NCBI GenBank assembly: GCA_020226215.1 | Contig: CM035236.1 | Coordinates: 53,505,057 to 53,569,056, forward strand | DNA length: 64,000 nt | Origin: Sindora glabra | Lineage: Eukaryota > Streptophyta > Magnoliopsida > Fabales > Fabaceae | Reading direction: 5' to 3' | Shown: positions 11,989-23,855 of the stretch, in pieces | How the letters are laid out: each line of letters opens with the position of its first letter | How positions within the stretch are numbered: position 1 is the stretch's first letter | Made by a program: the position numbers and the translations under genes | Notes under the pieces: model-generated | The model's database searches: none | Told to the model about the DNA's origin: nothing | The model's input: only the letters and a program-made list of their open reading frames with translations

Positions 11989-12400
11989 GTAAGAGCATTT
12001 TCTTTGAAATTTTTGAAGTAATTTGCAATTACTTATGTTTATTGAACCTTAATGCATGTTAGAATTCATAGGAATGTTCATATCCTTTGAGGTTTAATGC
12101 TTGATTGATTGAATCTGCATCTTTGATTGATTGATTGATTGATTGAAATGTTTAATTGATAGGTCTTGAAATGTTTAATTGATTGCATTTAAATCCCTTG
12201 AAGTTTAGTGATTGATTGACTAATTGCCTACTTTACCTCATTGATATGACCACTTATCTGCATTGATGGCATTGACCTTTGAATTGCATTTTATTTGACA
12301 TTGGATGATATTGAAATTGCATGCTAAACTATTGCCTTTGGAATCTGCTGACTGACAAACTCTCAATACTCTCTCTCACTTAGTCAATTTTCTTTTGCAG
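11989..12400 (+). promoter_or_regulatory. Candidate leader intron of the env-like transcript
   Basis: A strong plant donor, CACAAG|GTAAGAGC, sits at 11989. A strong acceptor, a pyrimidine-rich stretch ending TTTTGCAG|ACC, ends at 12400, and the env-like ATG follows three bases later at 12404. The 412 bp between them are T-rich with repeated GATT, as expected of a plant intron. The 240 bp before the donor read like a CT-rich 5' leader. An alternative is that the acceptor pairs with a donor near the 5' LTR to make a subgenomic RNA. Confidence 0.5.
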
Positions 12401-12403
12401 ACC

Positions 12404-13593
12404 ATGTCAAAGAGGCAAAAGACAACTGCCAGGAAAATAACCAAAGGTGGTACTTCTAGAGGGACCTCCTCTAGAGGACTAACACACTCATTCTTGGAAT
12501 TCATAGAAGACGCTCATATTCAAGCCTTTGATAGACATAAGGACTGGTCATTTGTAGAAATCCGATACCTAGATTAGGCTGTTTTGAGAGAGTTCGGCCT
12601 GGAGGATGAGATCCGTGAGCTCATTAGTGTAAGTGCTTAGGAGATCTTCTTTCAGATTATAGAGCCTACCTACAGGGAGCTTACTTTAGAGTTTCTTAGT
12701 ACATTCTATCTAGAGAGATATTTTGGGACAGTTGATTCGGCCGACACAGTGCAGTTCCGACTCGAAGGAGTTGCAATTCCATGAGTGTGACCCAACTCTT
12801 AGTGCACCTGGGACTTTATTCTGAGGAGTTTGTGACCACTCCCGAGTATCATGAGATGCTGATAGGATTACCCCACGGGACCCAGGAGTGACGAGTATGG
12901 ACTGATATTGCTACCGGGAACACTTATGATCCCACCAAGAGCAAGGTGTCTAGCCTCAGGAGAGTTGCTTGGCGAGTGATCCACTCCATCTTCAGTCACA
13001 CCTTGAGTGGCCGGGGGCACAGTCATGGGGTCGTGAGCACTGCTGATGTACTATTCTTATATAGCATGATCCAGAGAGTGCTTATTCATATTGGAGGTGC
13101 ATTTGCATATTTCTTCTCGACTCAAGCATCAGATAAACGAGCCGCGAGCATTGTTGCTAGTCCATATGTTACCAGACTAGCCAGGCGGTTAGGCGTCTTT
13201 GATCGACCTTATGGATCCCTCACCATAGTATCCCACATGACACCCCTGCGAAGGGGCATTCTTCTGGCTATGGGGATCCAGCCTGTGCAGCAGCAGCCCC
13301 GTGTTGAGGAGCAGGATATTCCAGGAGATGATGGCGATCGTGATCCAGCTTCTGATATGGGTCCGTCATCTTCTGTGGGTGGCAGAGTCTCATCCGAGGC
13401 CTACTTGTGGGACATATTATCTGGTCAGCAGCAGATTTTGGCTGAGCTTCGGCTTATCTCCGAGCGTCAGATGACGATTGAAGGTCTTTATGACGACTTG
13501 GACAGGCGATCCAGACATATTGAGAGCATGGTCGAGCTCTTGTTCCAGCTTTTCCACCCCTCTTCCCCAGCTGATCCGGACCCTCCTGCTTAG
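12404..13593 (+). pseudogene. Athila post-pol ORF (env-like), broken
   Basis: The frame opens at the ATG at 12404 with a basic, Ser/Thr/Arg-rich N-terminus, followed by a segment containing KDWSF near 12542. Stops occur at 12575-12577 and near 12638, and a frameshift lies at about 12770-12785. The frame from the ATG at 12781 has one further stop before it runs open from about 12946 to 13593. Its C-terminal part includes ADVLFLYSMIQRV and a coiled-coil-like stretch near 13440-13530. The position, length and style match the third ORF of Athila elements, often called env-like. I see no convincing signal peptide or membrane segment, so an envelope role is not supported by sequence. Confidence 0.72.
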
Positions 13594-13966
13594 TAGCTTG
13601 GGCCGTTTATTTTTCCTTTTTACTTATATATTTTGCTTTTTACTTATTCCTCCTCTCTACTTCCATTTATCTGGTCTGTACTTATATTGACTATGCACTT
13701 TCATTTACTTTTTATCATTTTAACTATTTCTCTTTTATTTTCTTGCACTTTTAATATTAATGTTTGTAATAACTAACAACATATTTTCTTTAGTATTGCA
13801 TCTTCTTTCTTTTAGATTACCAGCCTCCTCTCCCTCTCCTACTCTGTCTTTACTTCTGGATCTCCCTGCAGTCATGATCTATACTGGACAACCATGTTCC
13901 ACTTGTCAGGGAAGTTTCAGTCCCCCATCTATTCTCTGTCTCTTTTCCCATTTATTCTTTTGTACA

Positions 13967-14000
13967 TTGAGGACAATGTCCAATTTTAAGTGTGGGGGAG
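13967..14000 (+). promoter_or_regulatory. Internal polypurine-tract-like motif
   Basis: TTGAGGACAATGTC is followed by AAGTGTGGGGGAG. The core is almost the same as the terminal tract AAGTGTGGGGAAAT at 15444-15457, and both are preceded by a GAGGAC motif. It lies 374 bp after the env-like stop and 1.46 kb before the 3' LTR. It could prime plus-strand DNA synthesis internally, or be a relic of an older 3' end. Confidence 0.55.
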
Positions 14001-15276
14001 CAGTGTTTAGAATGTTTTGCAATATTTTGCACCTGAATCTGCTTGATTGATTTTGAGTACTGAAATTTACTCCAAATTCAATAATATGTAAAAAAAATAA
14101 AAATGTAAAAATTTTAAATTTTTTAGGGGCAATCTTTTGAATAAAGTGATTGGTTCATGCCTTGCTCCTTTAATGAATATCTAGCAACTTAGTAAGGAAA
14201 GTCTAAAGCTTGAAGTTAAGAGTAATGAGCATAATTGATCCTTGTGAGATTTGAGCCTTTTGAGCAATTTTCACATTAGAATTTGAAGCTCATTTTTATC
14301 TTCTTAAGGGATTATGTCATCACTCTTGACTTTTTGCTCTAGAACTTGCATTTGCTCTTTTTGAGGCTACAATTTATGTATTTTGCATGTCAAAAATGAT
14401 GAGGCCATGTTTCTTCACCCTTTTTATTTGCTTTGCTTATTTGAATCCTTTTCTTTGATATACCCTAAACTATTTTTAGCTTTGCCCCTAGTTAGCCACT
14501 TTGAGCCTTGGACCTTTATTTCTAACCTAGCCCAACTCATCCCATGTGCATCTAAAGCCACTGCCCAAGTGAACTTGAACCTTAGAGTTTAAGGGAACTT
14601 AGACACATTATATGAGTTTGGCTATCACTTAGAGGTCCTTATTTAGTGCAGCTAGTTGGATAAGTCAATTTATAGCTTTGATTTATATATAAAAAAGAAA
14701 TAAAAAAAAACAAAAAAAAAACAAACAAATAAAAAAAAGATGGTGATAAATAAATAATTTGGAAAGAAGAAGAGGAAGAAAAGCTTGTTGGGATATAAAT
14801 TAATATAAAAAAAAAGAAGAAAAGGTTTTGTTTGCTTATATATATATATATATAAAGAGAAGAATGGAGGTTGGAACAAGGGATAGAAGCAGGGTAATAT
14901 GCTAAGCTGAGTAATGGAACTCGACAATGGTCAAACTCATGACCAATGTGTCTTTTTCCTTCAAACTCATGACTCTATCACTTTTCACCCCTTGATTTTC
15001 CTTTCCCTCTATCCTCACCATTTTCCCTAATAAAGTCCTCTGATTTGCATGCATTTTACAATATAGTAGTGGAAATTAGAGATTTTGCAAGCATATGGTA
15101 GCATTAAGTCTTGAGCTGATTGATTTAAGAGTATACACAAGCCTAATCTTGAGAGTGTGAGTAAACACTTTACCTGTGAGGCTATTCTCTTTTGCTTTTA
15201 TGTTGAGGATTGACTTGTTTAGTTGCTTGGCATGACTTGATCCTAATCTTTAATTTGTTGAATGATTGCCTGATGT

Positions 15277-15288
<12 letters not shown>

Positions 15289-15368
<80 letters not shown>
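15289..15368. repeat. TA dinucleotide microsatellite
   Basis: About 40 TA units lie in the 3' untranslated region of the Athila element. Confidence 0.95.
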
Positions 15369-15375
<7 letters not shown>

Positions 15376-15426
15376 AGAGAAGAAGAAAAATTGGAGTAGA
15401 TTTCTTATTCTCTTACTTCCTTACTC

Positions 15427-15457
15427 GAGGACGAGCAAGATTCAAGTGTGGGGAAAT
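15427..15457 (+). promoter_or_regulatory. Polypurine tract of the Athila element
   Basis: GAGGACGAGCAAGATTC runs into AAGTGTGGGGAAAT, which directly abuts the TGATAAATG start of the 3' LTR. This is the standard position for plus-strand priming. Confidence 0.88.
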
Positions 15458-15665
15458 TGATAAATGCACAATTACACTTAAATTCTATGTGTTTCATCAC
15501 TTATTTACTTAGTATCTTGTGCAAATTGATTGAAAAGGATACTTAGATGCTCGATATTTTGTTTTCAGGTTTTGAAATGACACATTTGAGCATTAGAAAA
15601 GGATCCGGAGGCAAAACTATGCAAATTGTGGAGAATCGAAGCAAAGATCGCTCACCTGACAAAGA

Positions 15666-16018
15666 ACACGGGGTATGAGAACCTCGTGTTGAAGGTCGTG
15701 TATCCTTTTGGAATGCTTCGAAGCTTCACTGAGCTGCTCAGAAAAGAACACGGGGGTAAACACGGGTCGTGTCATTCCCCGTGTACCATACTGCCCTTCA
15801 CTTTTAAGGTAAACACAGGGAGTGTCACACCCCGTGTACCATACTGACCAGCCTTCACAGAAGAACATGGGGTACAACATGGGCCGTGTCATACCCCATG
15901 TACCATACTGCTTGACATTTCGCAAGTAAACACGGGGAGTGTCGCACCCCGTGTATCATGGATCAACTTTCACTGAGAAACACGGGGTAGAACACGAGCC
16001 GTGTCGCACCCCGTGTAC
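15666..16018 (+). repeat. GC-rich hairpin array in the 3' LTR
   Basis: It has the same six-module arrangement as at 4089-4446, with the same ACACGGGG/CCCCGTGT arms and scattered C-to-T or G-to-A type differences. Comparing the copies shows which dyads were intact in the parent element. Confidence 0.85.
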
Positions 16019-16024
16019 ATTTCC

Positions 16025-16032
16025 CATATAAG
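16025..16032 (+). promoter_or_regulatory. TATA-like box of the 3' LTR
   Basis: CATATAAG is identical to the box at 4451-4458 and in the same place relative to the hairpin array. If active it would read out into flanking DNA beyond 16924. Confidence 0.45.
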
Positions 16033-16924
16033 TTTTGCGCGAAATTTTGAAAAGGGAGGAGGAGAAACCGAAAATTAAAAGAGGAGCTGCTGGGAGAAAC
16101 CCAAACTCACCAAGGGCAACTTCTAACCGTGGATTCAAGCAAAGGATTGAAGATTCAAGCAAGGAATTTGTAGAGTTTCATGATTTGTTTGATTTCCCTC
16201 TCTATTTTTTGGTTTTCTTCTAGTTTTGTAATGTCTTTACACTAAACCCTTGTGCTCAGCTGGGGTAAACTTGTTCATGGATTTATGGAATTGATTTTTA
16301 TATAATCTAGCTTGATTTACTGTTGATTTATGATTTGATTATGTTGTTTTGTAATTCAACAGTTCAATACTTTCGAAATATTGAATTTGTGTGATAGATT
16401 AGTTAATTCTAGGTTGGAATGACCAATTAATTAATCGGACCTTGCATGATCATTGGGAATATCAATTAGACTTAGGAATTAAGCTAATTGAATTTTTTTG
16501 CACTGGATGAAACGTCTAAGAATGGATTCTAAAGCAATGTTAATGCAACCTAGATGAGTGATTACTAGAGAAATTCTAGGCACTTAATCTTTTGGTTAGT
16601 AGCTAGTAGCCTTGCAATGAGGTATAGCTTATTTTTGGTAATCCAGCAATATAAATTAATAGTAAACCAAGTTAGAGAATTATCTTCATTCCGTAATGAA
16701 ATGTACAAGGGAACCCTAAGCTGAGTACGCTTCTATCTCAATTGAATTAAATCTTTTTTATAACTAAGCTTTGTTTTGCATTTTACCCTTAATTCACAAT
16801 ATCAATTGGTATACCTAGATAATTTGCCTCGAAATTCAGTTAGTATTCAACATTCAATCCCTGTGGAGACGATATCTTTTATATTATAACTCGACTAAAC
16901 CCGTGTACTTGCGGGATCACGTCA

Positions 16925-16929
16925 TGGAG
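16925..16929. repeat. Right target site duplication of the Athila element (TGGAG)
   Basis: It is identical to 3877-3881. Confidence 0.93.
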
Positions 16930-17963
16930 GAGAGAGGGATAAGGTTAAAGGAACGTAGTGATAAGGAGGCAATCCGCATACAATTCACCATTTTATTTTT
17001 AATATATATACATATATCTTTAAATTATCATGGTAAGATTTATGAATTTTTTTTACTTCCATGATTTTGAAAATATTTATTCGTGTATATATTATACTAG
17101 AAAAAATTCACCGGAATACATATGTAATAATAACTTATTGAGTTTTATACTTAATATTTTTATTTATTAATTTTGCAAACAATTCTCCTTATAGACTAAC
17201 CAATCAACCCTTAACTTTAGCTAGTTGACTATATCACTAAATACTATTCCATGCCTTATGACTAATATAAACCAAAAGAAAAGGTACTAGCAGCAGATAA
17301 TGTTTTTGACTTGTAATATCCTACATCTACAAGGTTGACTATGCTAGGATGGCTTCCTAGCTTGTTAGCACTACATACTATGAACTTGGACAATTCGGAC
17401 CAATAGGGTAGGAATCCACATACACTACCTTTAGTTAGTTAACAACCCTTGCTTGACTAGTAAAACATTATTATTATTTTCTCATATTATGGCATGTAAA
17501 TCTAAAGGTAACATATCACCCAATTTTTCACAACTAAAGTTTGTATAGGGCCATATGGCCTAAACATATTTACCATTTGCTTAGTTTTGTTCTATATAAT
17601 TCTATTTATGCATATTTAATTAGTCATATGTGTACGTCTATGTTAGTAAAATACTTTTATAGTATATATGTTAAAGAACATTGATTACTGAGGAAATTTT
17701 ACAAAAATAAAATAACACTTTATTATTAGACATACCTTATAATTTTGTTCTCTTTAAAGTATCTTCCATCTTGAAAGATTTAGAGGAATCATTTTTTGAA
17801 ATTTTGGAAAAAAAAGATAATCACCTGATCTTTTTAAGAGTTAAGATTTAAATTATAGATTTTTACTAACCCAATCCTATTCTATTGTATATGTTTTATA
17901 GTAAGATTTACTTTCCAAAGTTAGAAAAGTCAATTATCTCTCTTCCTCTTAAGTTACGAGTTA
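16930..17963. other. AT-rich gene-empty stretch
   Basis: No coding region, RNA gene or defined repeat was recognised between the Athila element and the first solo LTR. Short segments near 17300-17420 have the look of decayed LTR sequence but cannot be classified. Confidence 0.5.
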
Positions 17964-17968
17964 TTATC

Positions 17969-19530
17969 TGTTAGGATTTGGATCAACATACGCAATGAAA
18001 TTTTAAAATTTTAATCCAAAACCTTCCTAGGATCCATGCAAAAGTCATAAAGCAGTATTAGGGTTTTACCTTATTTATGCTCATGTTCTTTCTGAATGAA
18101 TCCTTGAGAGACTGAAATGAATCAAATGTCGGTTGGAAGGTATAGTGTTTCTACGGTATCCACACAAAGTGAACAACGACTTTTCCCCTACACAAAGTTG
18201 CTAGGATTCGTTTCTCTCACTAGGATTAGGTTTGAATGTTTTCTAGGGTGGTTTAAGGTTTGATTGAAGATTATGTGCATATTTTGTAATGTGCTGTCTT
18301 CAAGTCCTTTTATAGAACTAAGGCATATCACAATCTTAGTCCCACTAGGATAATGTTTCAAAAATCTTAATCACACTAAATAACTATCACCTTATCTTTA
18401 TCCTAGAGAGAGTGAGGAGAGACAGGACTTATCTATTAATTATCTAATATTAAATAATAATAATATTATTTCATAATATAATTATCTAATATTACTTTAG
18501 TATCACATAATATATAATATATATATATTACGTGAATAAATATATATTATCTTAATAATATATATATGTACGAAAATAAATTCAATTAATTACATTTTAG
18601 TCCAACTAAAATTTAATTAATTATTATCTCATTCCTACTCCTTTTGTATAACCCTGTAGGTTTTTACTATATTAATAATAACTCATTTCAGGCCATAGAT
18701 AGTGAGCGGTATCTAGCAATATATCACTGCCACTCAAGTAGTAAGAATGTTTATGATTCGACATCTACCTAATATATGATCAACATTTTGCATCATAATC
18801 CCTTTTGTAATAATATCCAAATTGAATTGGAGGCATGGAGTGTAACATCCTCGTCAATGTTCAATTTATATTTTTTTATATTGAATAGACTTAAAACAAA
18901 TGATCAATATCACATATTGATCCAATTGAGCATGACCATGCAGTTCTAAGTCTCACTTAATCAAGGGGCCCAAGGATTTTTTTTAATACAAGAGTAACAA
19001 AATTCCATCTACATCACTCACTTCCCTTTGCATGATTCGTCACGCACCCAATCAACATCCTACTTGTCATTTCGATTAAAGGTGATATAGGACGACATCA
19101 AAGTGAGTAATTCCTTATATAGGGAACCGTAGTGTCTTCAAGTCAAAGAATTATGCGTATTTGTGATCATATGATAATAACTAATGACACGTTTATCCAT
19201 GCAGTATTCTCATAGTGGGTCAGTCCAGTATATTATTCACTAATAATATACTCATATATTGACTTGATATCACATATTCATGATTCATAATCATTAGTCA
19301 CTATATATGCTAGTCTTGATATATTATTATTATCTTTTTCGTAATAATACTTGACTAGAGACATTTTAGGAATAGCAAAACTATTCTAAGGATAATTATT
19401 ATTTTTAAGTTATAATTTGCGTAAAATAAAACAAAATAAAATATAATAATTATATTGCCAAAACGAAACATAATATATTGTATAATATTGCAATCATCTC
19501 TATGATTGGCTCCTAGGACACACACCAACA
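17969..19530 (-). mobile_element. Solo LTR, minus orientation (TSD TTATC)
   Basis: This is a 1,562-bp sequence with ends TGTTAGG...CCAACA. It is the reverse complement of the solo LTR at 22181-23855 over its whole length. Five bases on each side (17964-17968 and 19531-19535) are TTATC, so it is a clean insertion reduced to one LTR by recombination. Read on the minus strand it contains a TATA box (CTATAAAAGG, near 18310-18320) followed by a leader. The 5-bp duplication and TG...CA ends fit Copia or Gypsy, and the superfamily cannot be decided without an internal region. Confidence 0.9.
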
Positions 19531-21019
19531 TTATCATATATCTATCTTTCATCTATTTCATCAAAACTATTTATTTTGAAGATTTTGAAAAATTAAAATG
19601 TCATAACCCAATTTTTAGACTATCATCAGTGGTTGGCATAAAGATATCAACTAAATATCCTTACAAGCCTTTTTAAACTAACTTATTTATAAAATTAAAT
19701 TTTTCTAAAATATGCATCACATAAATGATTATACATGCATATTTAGCTTATATCATATCCTGTTAATTAAGTAAAGTAATTGTGCAAGTACTCTAAAGGT
19801 CAAATAATAATAATAATAGTATAAATAAATAAAAATAAATAATTGTAGCAATTATCATGGAGACTAACTGCTAGTAGTATTCATATTAGGGTTAGATTCA
19901 ATGGCCTGAACATAAGGAGATGGCTTCTCTATTGTTATTACTAAGCTACTACAAACTTTACTACATAGTCATCCATAAGCAATTTCTTATATGAACCACC
20001 AAAACTTAACAATTTTAATGGGTACTATCAGGAGATGGAGTATCTGAAAAACACAAGTAAAGTGAGTAATACTTAATAAGATAGTTATTACACAAACTTT
20101 CTAATCAATTTTAATCAAGAAAACATTTATATACAAGATATATATCAAAACTTATTTTCTTACTAAAAAATATTTCTCATTAAACCATTTTGTATATTGC
20201 ATTTGTAATACTTAAACAAAACAAAATTTAGTCACATGTTTCAATCATGGAGAAAATATAAGTATTTAAATAACTATGACATGGAGGCATAAAAAGTTCC
20301 TTCTTATTACTCTAAACTAGCCATAATCACATGTATCTTAACCTTTTGCCTCCCCCTTACCTCACATCATTCTTTGTGACTCAAAATACAGGGTACTGAG
20401 CTAATCTTCACAACTTTCTACAAGTTCTCATAATCATATAATCATATCACAATGTCATATATAACATTTAAGGTAACAACATTCAAACTAATAATATCAT
20501 GTACGAAATTTAAGTAAAAAATCACATATGACATTCAAGCCATTTCATAAAGTGCTTTCATAGCTCTTCATTCACATAAGGCATTTTTTGCCCTTTTTTC
20601 TTCCACACATAATAGGGTAAAGTTAAAATTAAAATATCATCTATTAGTCATAACCACTACAATATATATAGTATAATCTAGCAAAAAGAGTATACACTTA
20701 TCTTGATACCTTACTAATCACTATATGAGGCATTTAAGTTTCCATTTTTGCGTATTGGATTACCAAGTCATGTATACAAGTAAAAGTATACTATCATTCA
20801 CAAATGTCCTTTCATATCACCTCAGTAGTGCAAACAAAATTCACAAAATAAATTATGTCATAATTCATGCATTAATCATATAATGGATTTTCAATTTCAT
20901 TATGAAACCTTATAGAGTAATGTCTTTTTCTTTTTTCATAGAACTCTTATTATTGAAAAAACATATTTCTAAGCTAATGAGTTCATGTGATTGCAAATGA
21001 TCTATCAATCAAAATATCA

Positions 21020-21024
<5 letters not shown>

Positions 21025-21080
<56 letters not shown>
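21025..21080. repeat. TA microsatellite in the 3' LTR
   Basis: An AT dinucleotide tract sits at the same LTR position as the longer tract at 30880-30958. The repeat was therefore present in the parent LTR and the copies have since changed length independently. Confidence 0.9.
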
Positions 21081-21083
<3 letters not shown>

Positions 21084-22180
21084 AAGATTTCAACAATAAA
21101 ACCAAGGATATTTGATTTGGATTTTCTAAATTCAACAACATTTGTTTTCAAATAAATTTGATCCTCTACTTTGTGTATTATTCTTGCAAGTAAGAACACT
21201 ATTTTTTCTCACTTAATCAAGAATAAATGCTTGTAACCTAATAGTATAAAACAACACAATATCACCATATATTAACTATTAAAAGTTAAGAAAACAATTG
21301 CAAACTTATACTAAGTTTTAACAAATATTCTTCTAGTTAAAAATTTCATTTAAAATAATAAACTTTAGTAACATCTTTGTAAAATTTTCATATTTAAAAT
21401 AAACGTTTTAAACTTCATATCTCAACCTTTTTAGGACTAAAACAAGTTACTTAAGTTACTTATACATCTAACTATTAAAAACCTTAAAATAAGCTTTCTT
21501 GGTTTTTGAAAAATACATTTTATATATAACTCTTTATGAACTTTTCTAAAAATTTTCAGCCAAAATTTAAAGACTCTAAAAATTATTTAACAACCATTTT
21601 TAGTCATAAAATAAATTGCTTAATTGACCAAAACAATTTACTAGGAAAGACCATTTAAAGGAAAACTTGCACTACTTGAAAACATTAATTAAAAGGAATT
21701 TCCCAGCACTATTCCATAAATTTCAAATATGTTTTTAAACATATTCTTCCTATAGACTTATAATATAGATGTTTAAGAACATTAATTAAAAAATTTAGAA
21801 TATAGTATTGCAAGTTTTTCTCTTAAAACCTATTTTTTTTTTTACTTAACAGCATAGAACTTGAGAGTAACCTATGCTTGTTTTAAGGTGCTTTTTGCTT
21901 GATAATTTTAATATAATCATTCTAAAACATCCCTATTAGAGTGTAGTTTAGTGTTTACCTAATTTTTATCATGAAAAATAGAATCTTGCCTATTTTAGGC
22001 TAAGAAAATCATAAGCTTCTAAATGTTCTCTTATCAATTTTTTCTTTCATTTCCATGTAAAAATCATGTTTCCAATCTTGACTATTTTAAAGACTTATTT
22101 TGAAAACACTTTCCTTAAAACCATTTTCCGTAAACATTTTTCTTGAAATTTTAAGAAAACATATTTGCAAGTAACATACC

Positions 22181-23179
22181 TGTTGGTGTGTGTCCTAAAA
22201 CTAATCATATAAGATGATTAGAGTTATACACAATGTATTATATTTTATTTTAGGCAATTTAATTATTATATTTTGTTTTTTATTATTATTATGCGCAATT
22301 TATAACTTAATATAATAATTATCCTTGGAATAGCTTTGCTATTCCTAAAATGCCCCTAGTCAAGTATTATTATGAAAAAAGGATAGTAATAATACATCGA
22401 GACTAGCATGTATAGTGACTGATGATTACGAATCATTGATATGTAATGTCAAGTCAATACATGAGTACATTGCTAGTGAACAATGTACTGGACTGACCCA
22501 CTATGAGAATATTGCATGGATAAACGTGTCATAAGTTATTCTCATATGATCACAACTACGCATAAACCTTTGACCTGAAGTCACTACGGTTCCTTATATG
22601 AGGAATTACTCACTTTAATATTGTCCTATGTCACCTTTAATCAGGTGACAAGTAGGGCATTGATTGGGTGTGTCATAAATCATGCAGAGGGAAGTGAGCG
22701 ATGTAAATGGGATTTTGTTACTCTTGTATAAAAGAGAAATATCCTTGGGCCCCTTGATTGAGTGAGACTTAGAAATGTATGGCCATGCTCAGTTGAATTA
22801 ATATATGATATTAATTATTTATTTGAAGTCTACTCAGTATCAAGAAATATAAATTGAACATTGACGAGGATGACACATTCCATGCCTCCAGTTCAATTTG
22901 GATATTATTACAAAAGGGTTATGATGTAAAACGTTGATCATGTATTAGGTGGATGTCGAATCATAGACATTCTTACTACTTGAGTGGCAGTGATGTATTG
23001 CTAGATACCGCTCGCTGTCTATGGCTCAATAATAAGTCATTGTCAACGTAGTAAGAACCTACAGGGTCACACAAAAGGAGTAGGAATAAGACAATAATTA
23101 ATTAGACTTTAATTATATTAATATCCAATTAATTGGACTTATTTTCGTGCATATATATTATTAAGAATAATAAATTCAC

Positions 23180-23223
<44 letters not shown>

Positions 23224-23855
23224 GTGATATTATTTGATATTAAAGTAATATCAAGTAATTATCTTATCAGATATTAGATAAATATATTATGAGATAATAT
23301 TATTTTGATATTTGATAACTATATGCAATTATCTAATATTAAGATATTTATATTATGAGATAATATCATTATCTAATATTAGATAATTAATAGATAAGTC
23401 TTATCTCTTCCCATTATCTCTAGGATAAGGATAAGATGAGTTGTTAAGTGTGATTAGGATTTTGGAAGCATTATCCTAGTAGGACTAGGATTATGGCTTG
23501 CCTAAGTTCTATAAAAAGGGACTTGAGGGCAGCACTTAAGAATCACGTTTTAAGCTTCCATATAAACCCTAAATCACTCAGAAAACATCCAATCCTAATT
23601 CTTAGAGAGAAAAACGCATCCTAGCAGACGCGTGGAGGGTGAGAGGTCGTTGTTCACTCCGTGTGGATACCGTAGAGACGCTGTACCTTCCAGCCGGCGT
23701 TTGATTCATCCGCTCTCAAGTTTTGATCAGTAGAAACACGAGTGCCTAATAGGTAAAACCCTAATCATTGACTTATGCTTTTTGCATGGATCCTAGGTAG
23801 AATTCGGATCAAAAGATTAAAATTTCGCTGCATGTGATAATCCGAATTCCCAACA
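22181..23855 (+). mobile_element. Solo LTR, plus orientation (TSD ATACC), nested in the Del LTR
   Basis: This is a 1,675-bp sequence with ends TGTTGGTGTG...CCCAACA. Five bases on each side (22176-22180 and 23856-23860) are ATACC. It belongs to the same family as 17969-19530 but is better preserved. It carries a TATA box (CTATAAAAAG near 23508) followed by a leader that is GC-richer than its surroundings (about 23620-23710). The other Del LTR copy shows the uninterrupted target near 32045-32060. A TA tract at 23184-23220 accounts for part of the length difference between the two solo LTRs. Confidence 0.93.

Larger units (their letters stand above)
13594..15426 (+). other. Long 3' untranslated region of the Athila element
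   Basis: No coding support was found across 1.8 kb. It contains a T-rich segment after the env-like stop, an internal polypurine-tract-like motif (13967-14000), an A/purine-rich stretch at about 14680-14900 and an 80-bp TA microsatellite (15289-15368) just before the true polypurine tract. Confidence 0.7.
3882..16924 (+). mobile_element. Athila-type Ty3/Gypsy LTR retrotransposon, complete but inactive
   Basis: This is a 13,043-bp element with TG...CA LTRs, a tRNA-Asp-type primer site, gag, protease, reverse transcriptase, RNase H, integrase, a third ORF after pol, and a polypurine tract. The perfect TGGAG duplication shows a single insertion that has not rearranged at its ends. The gag sequence style, the DLGAS-type protease motif, the tRNA-Asp site and the large post-pol ORF are typical of the Athila lineage. 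At least eight in-frame stops and two frameshifts in gag-pol, plus breaks in the third ORF, make it non-coding today. The two LTRs differ by scattered substitutions and a 12-bp indel (divergence not computed), so the insertion is moderately old. It could only move with proteins supplied by another copy. Confidence 0.95.
15458..16924 (+). repeat. 3' LTR of the Athila element
   Basis: The LTR is 1,467 bp, aligned along its whole length with 3882-5362. It carries its own hairpin array (15666-16018) and TATA-like box (16025-16032). It lacks the 12-bp segment found in the 5' LTR leader, which is flanked there by short CCC repeats and may be a slippage deletion. Confidence 0.95.

Noticed and set aside
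12404..13593. A true viral envelope gene
   Set aside because: No signal peptide, membrane segment or cleavage site can be seen. The name env-like rests only on position after pol in Athila elements.
15210..15512. 100-residue ORF containing a long Tyr-Ile repeat
   Set aside because: It is a translation of the TA microsatellite at the edge of the Athila 3' region, not a gene.
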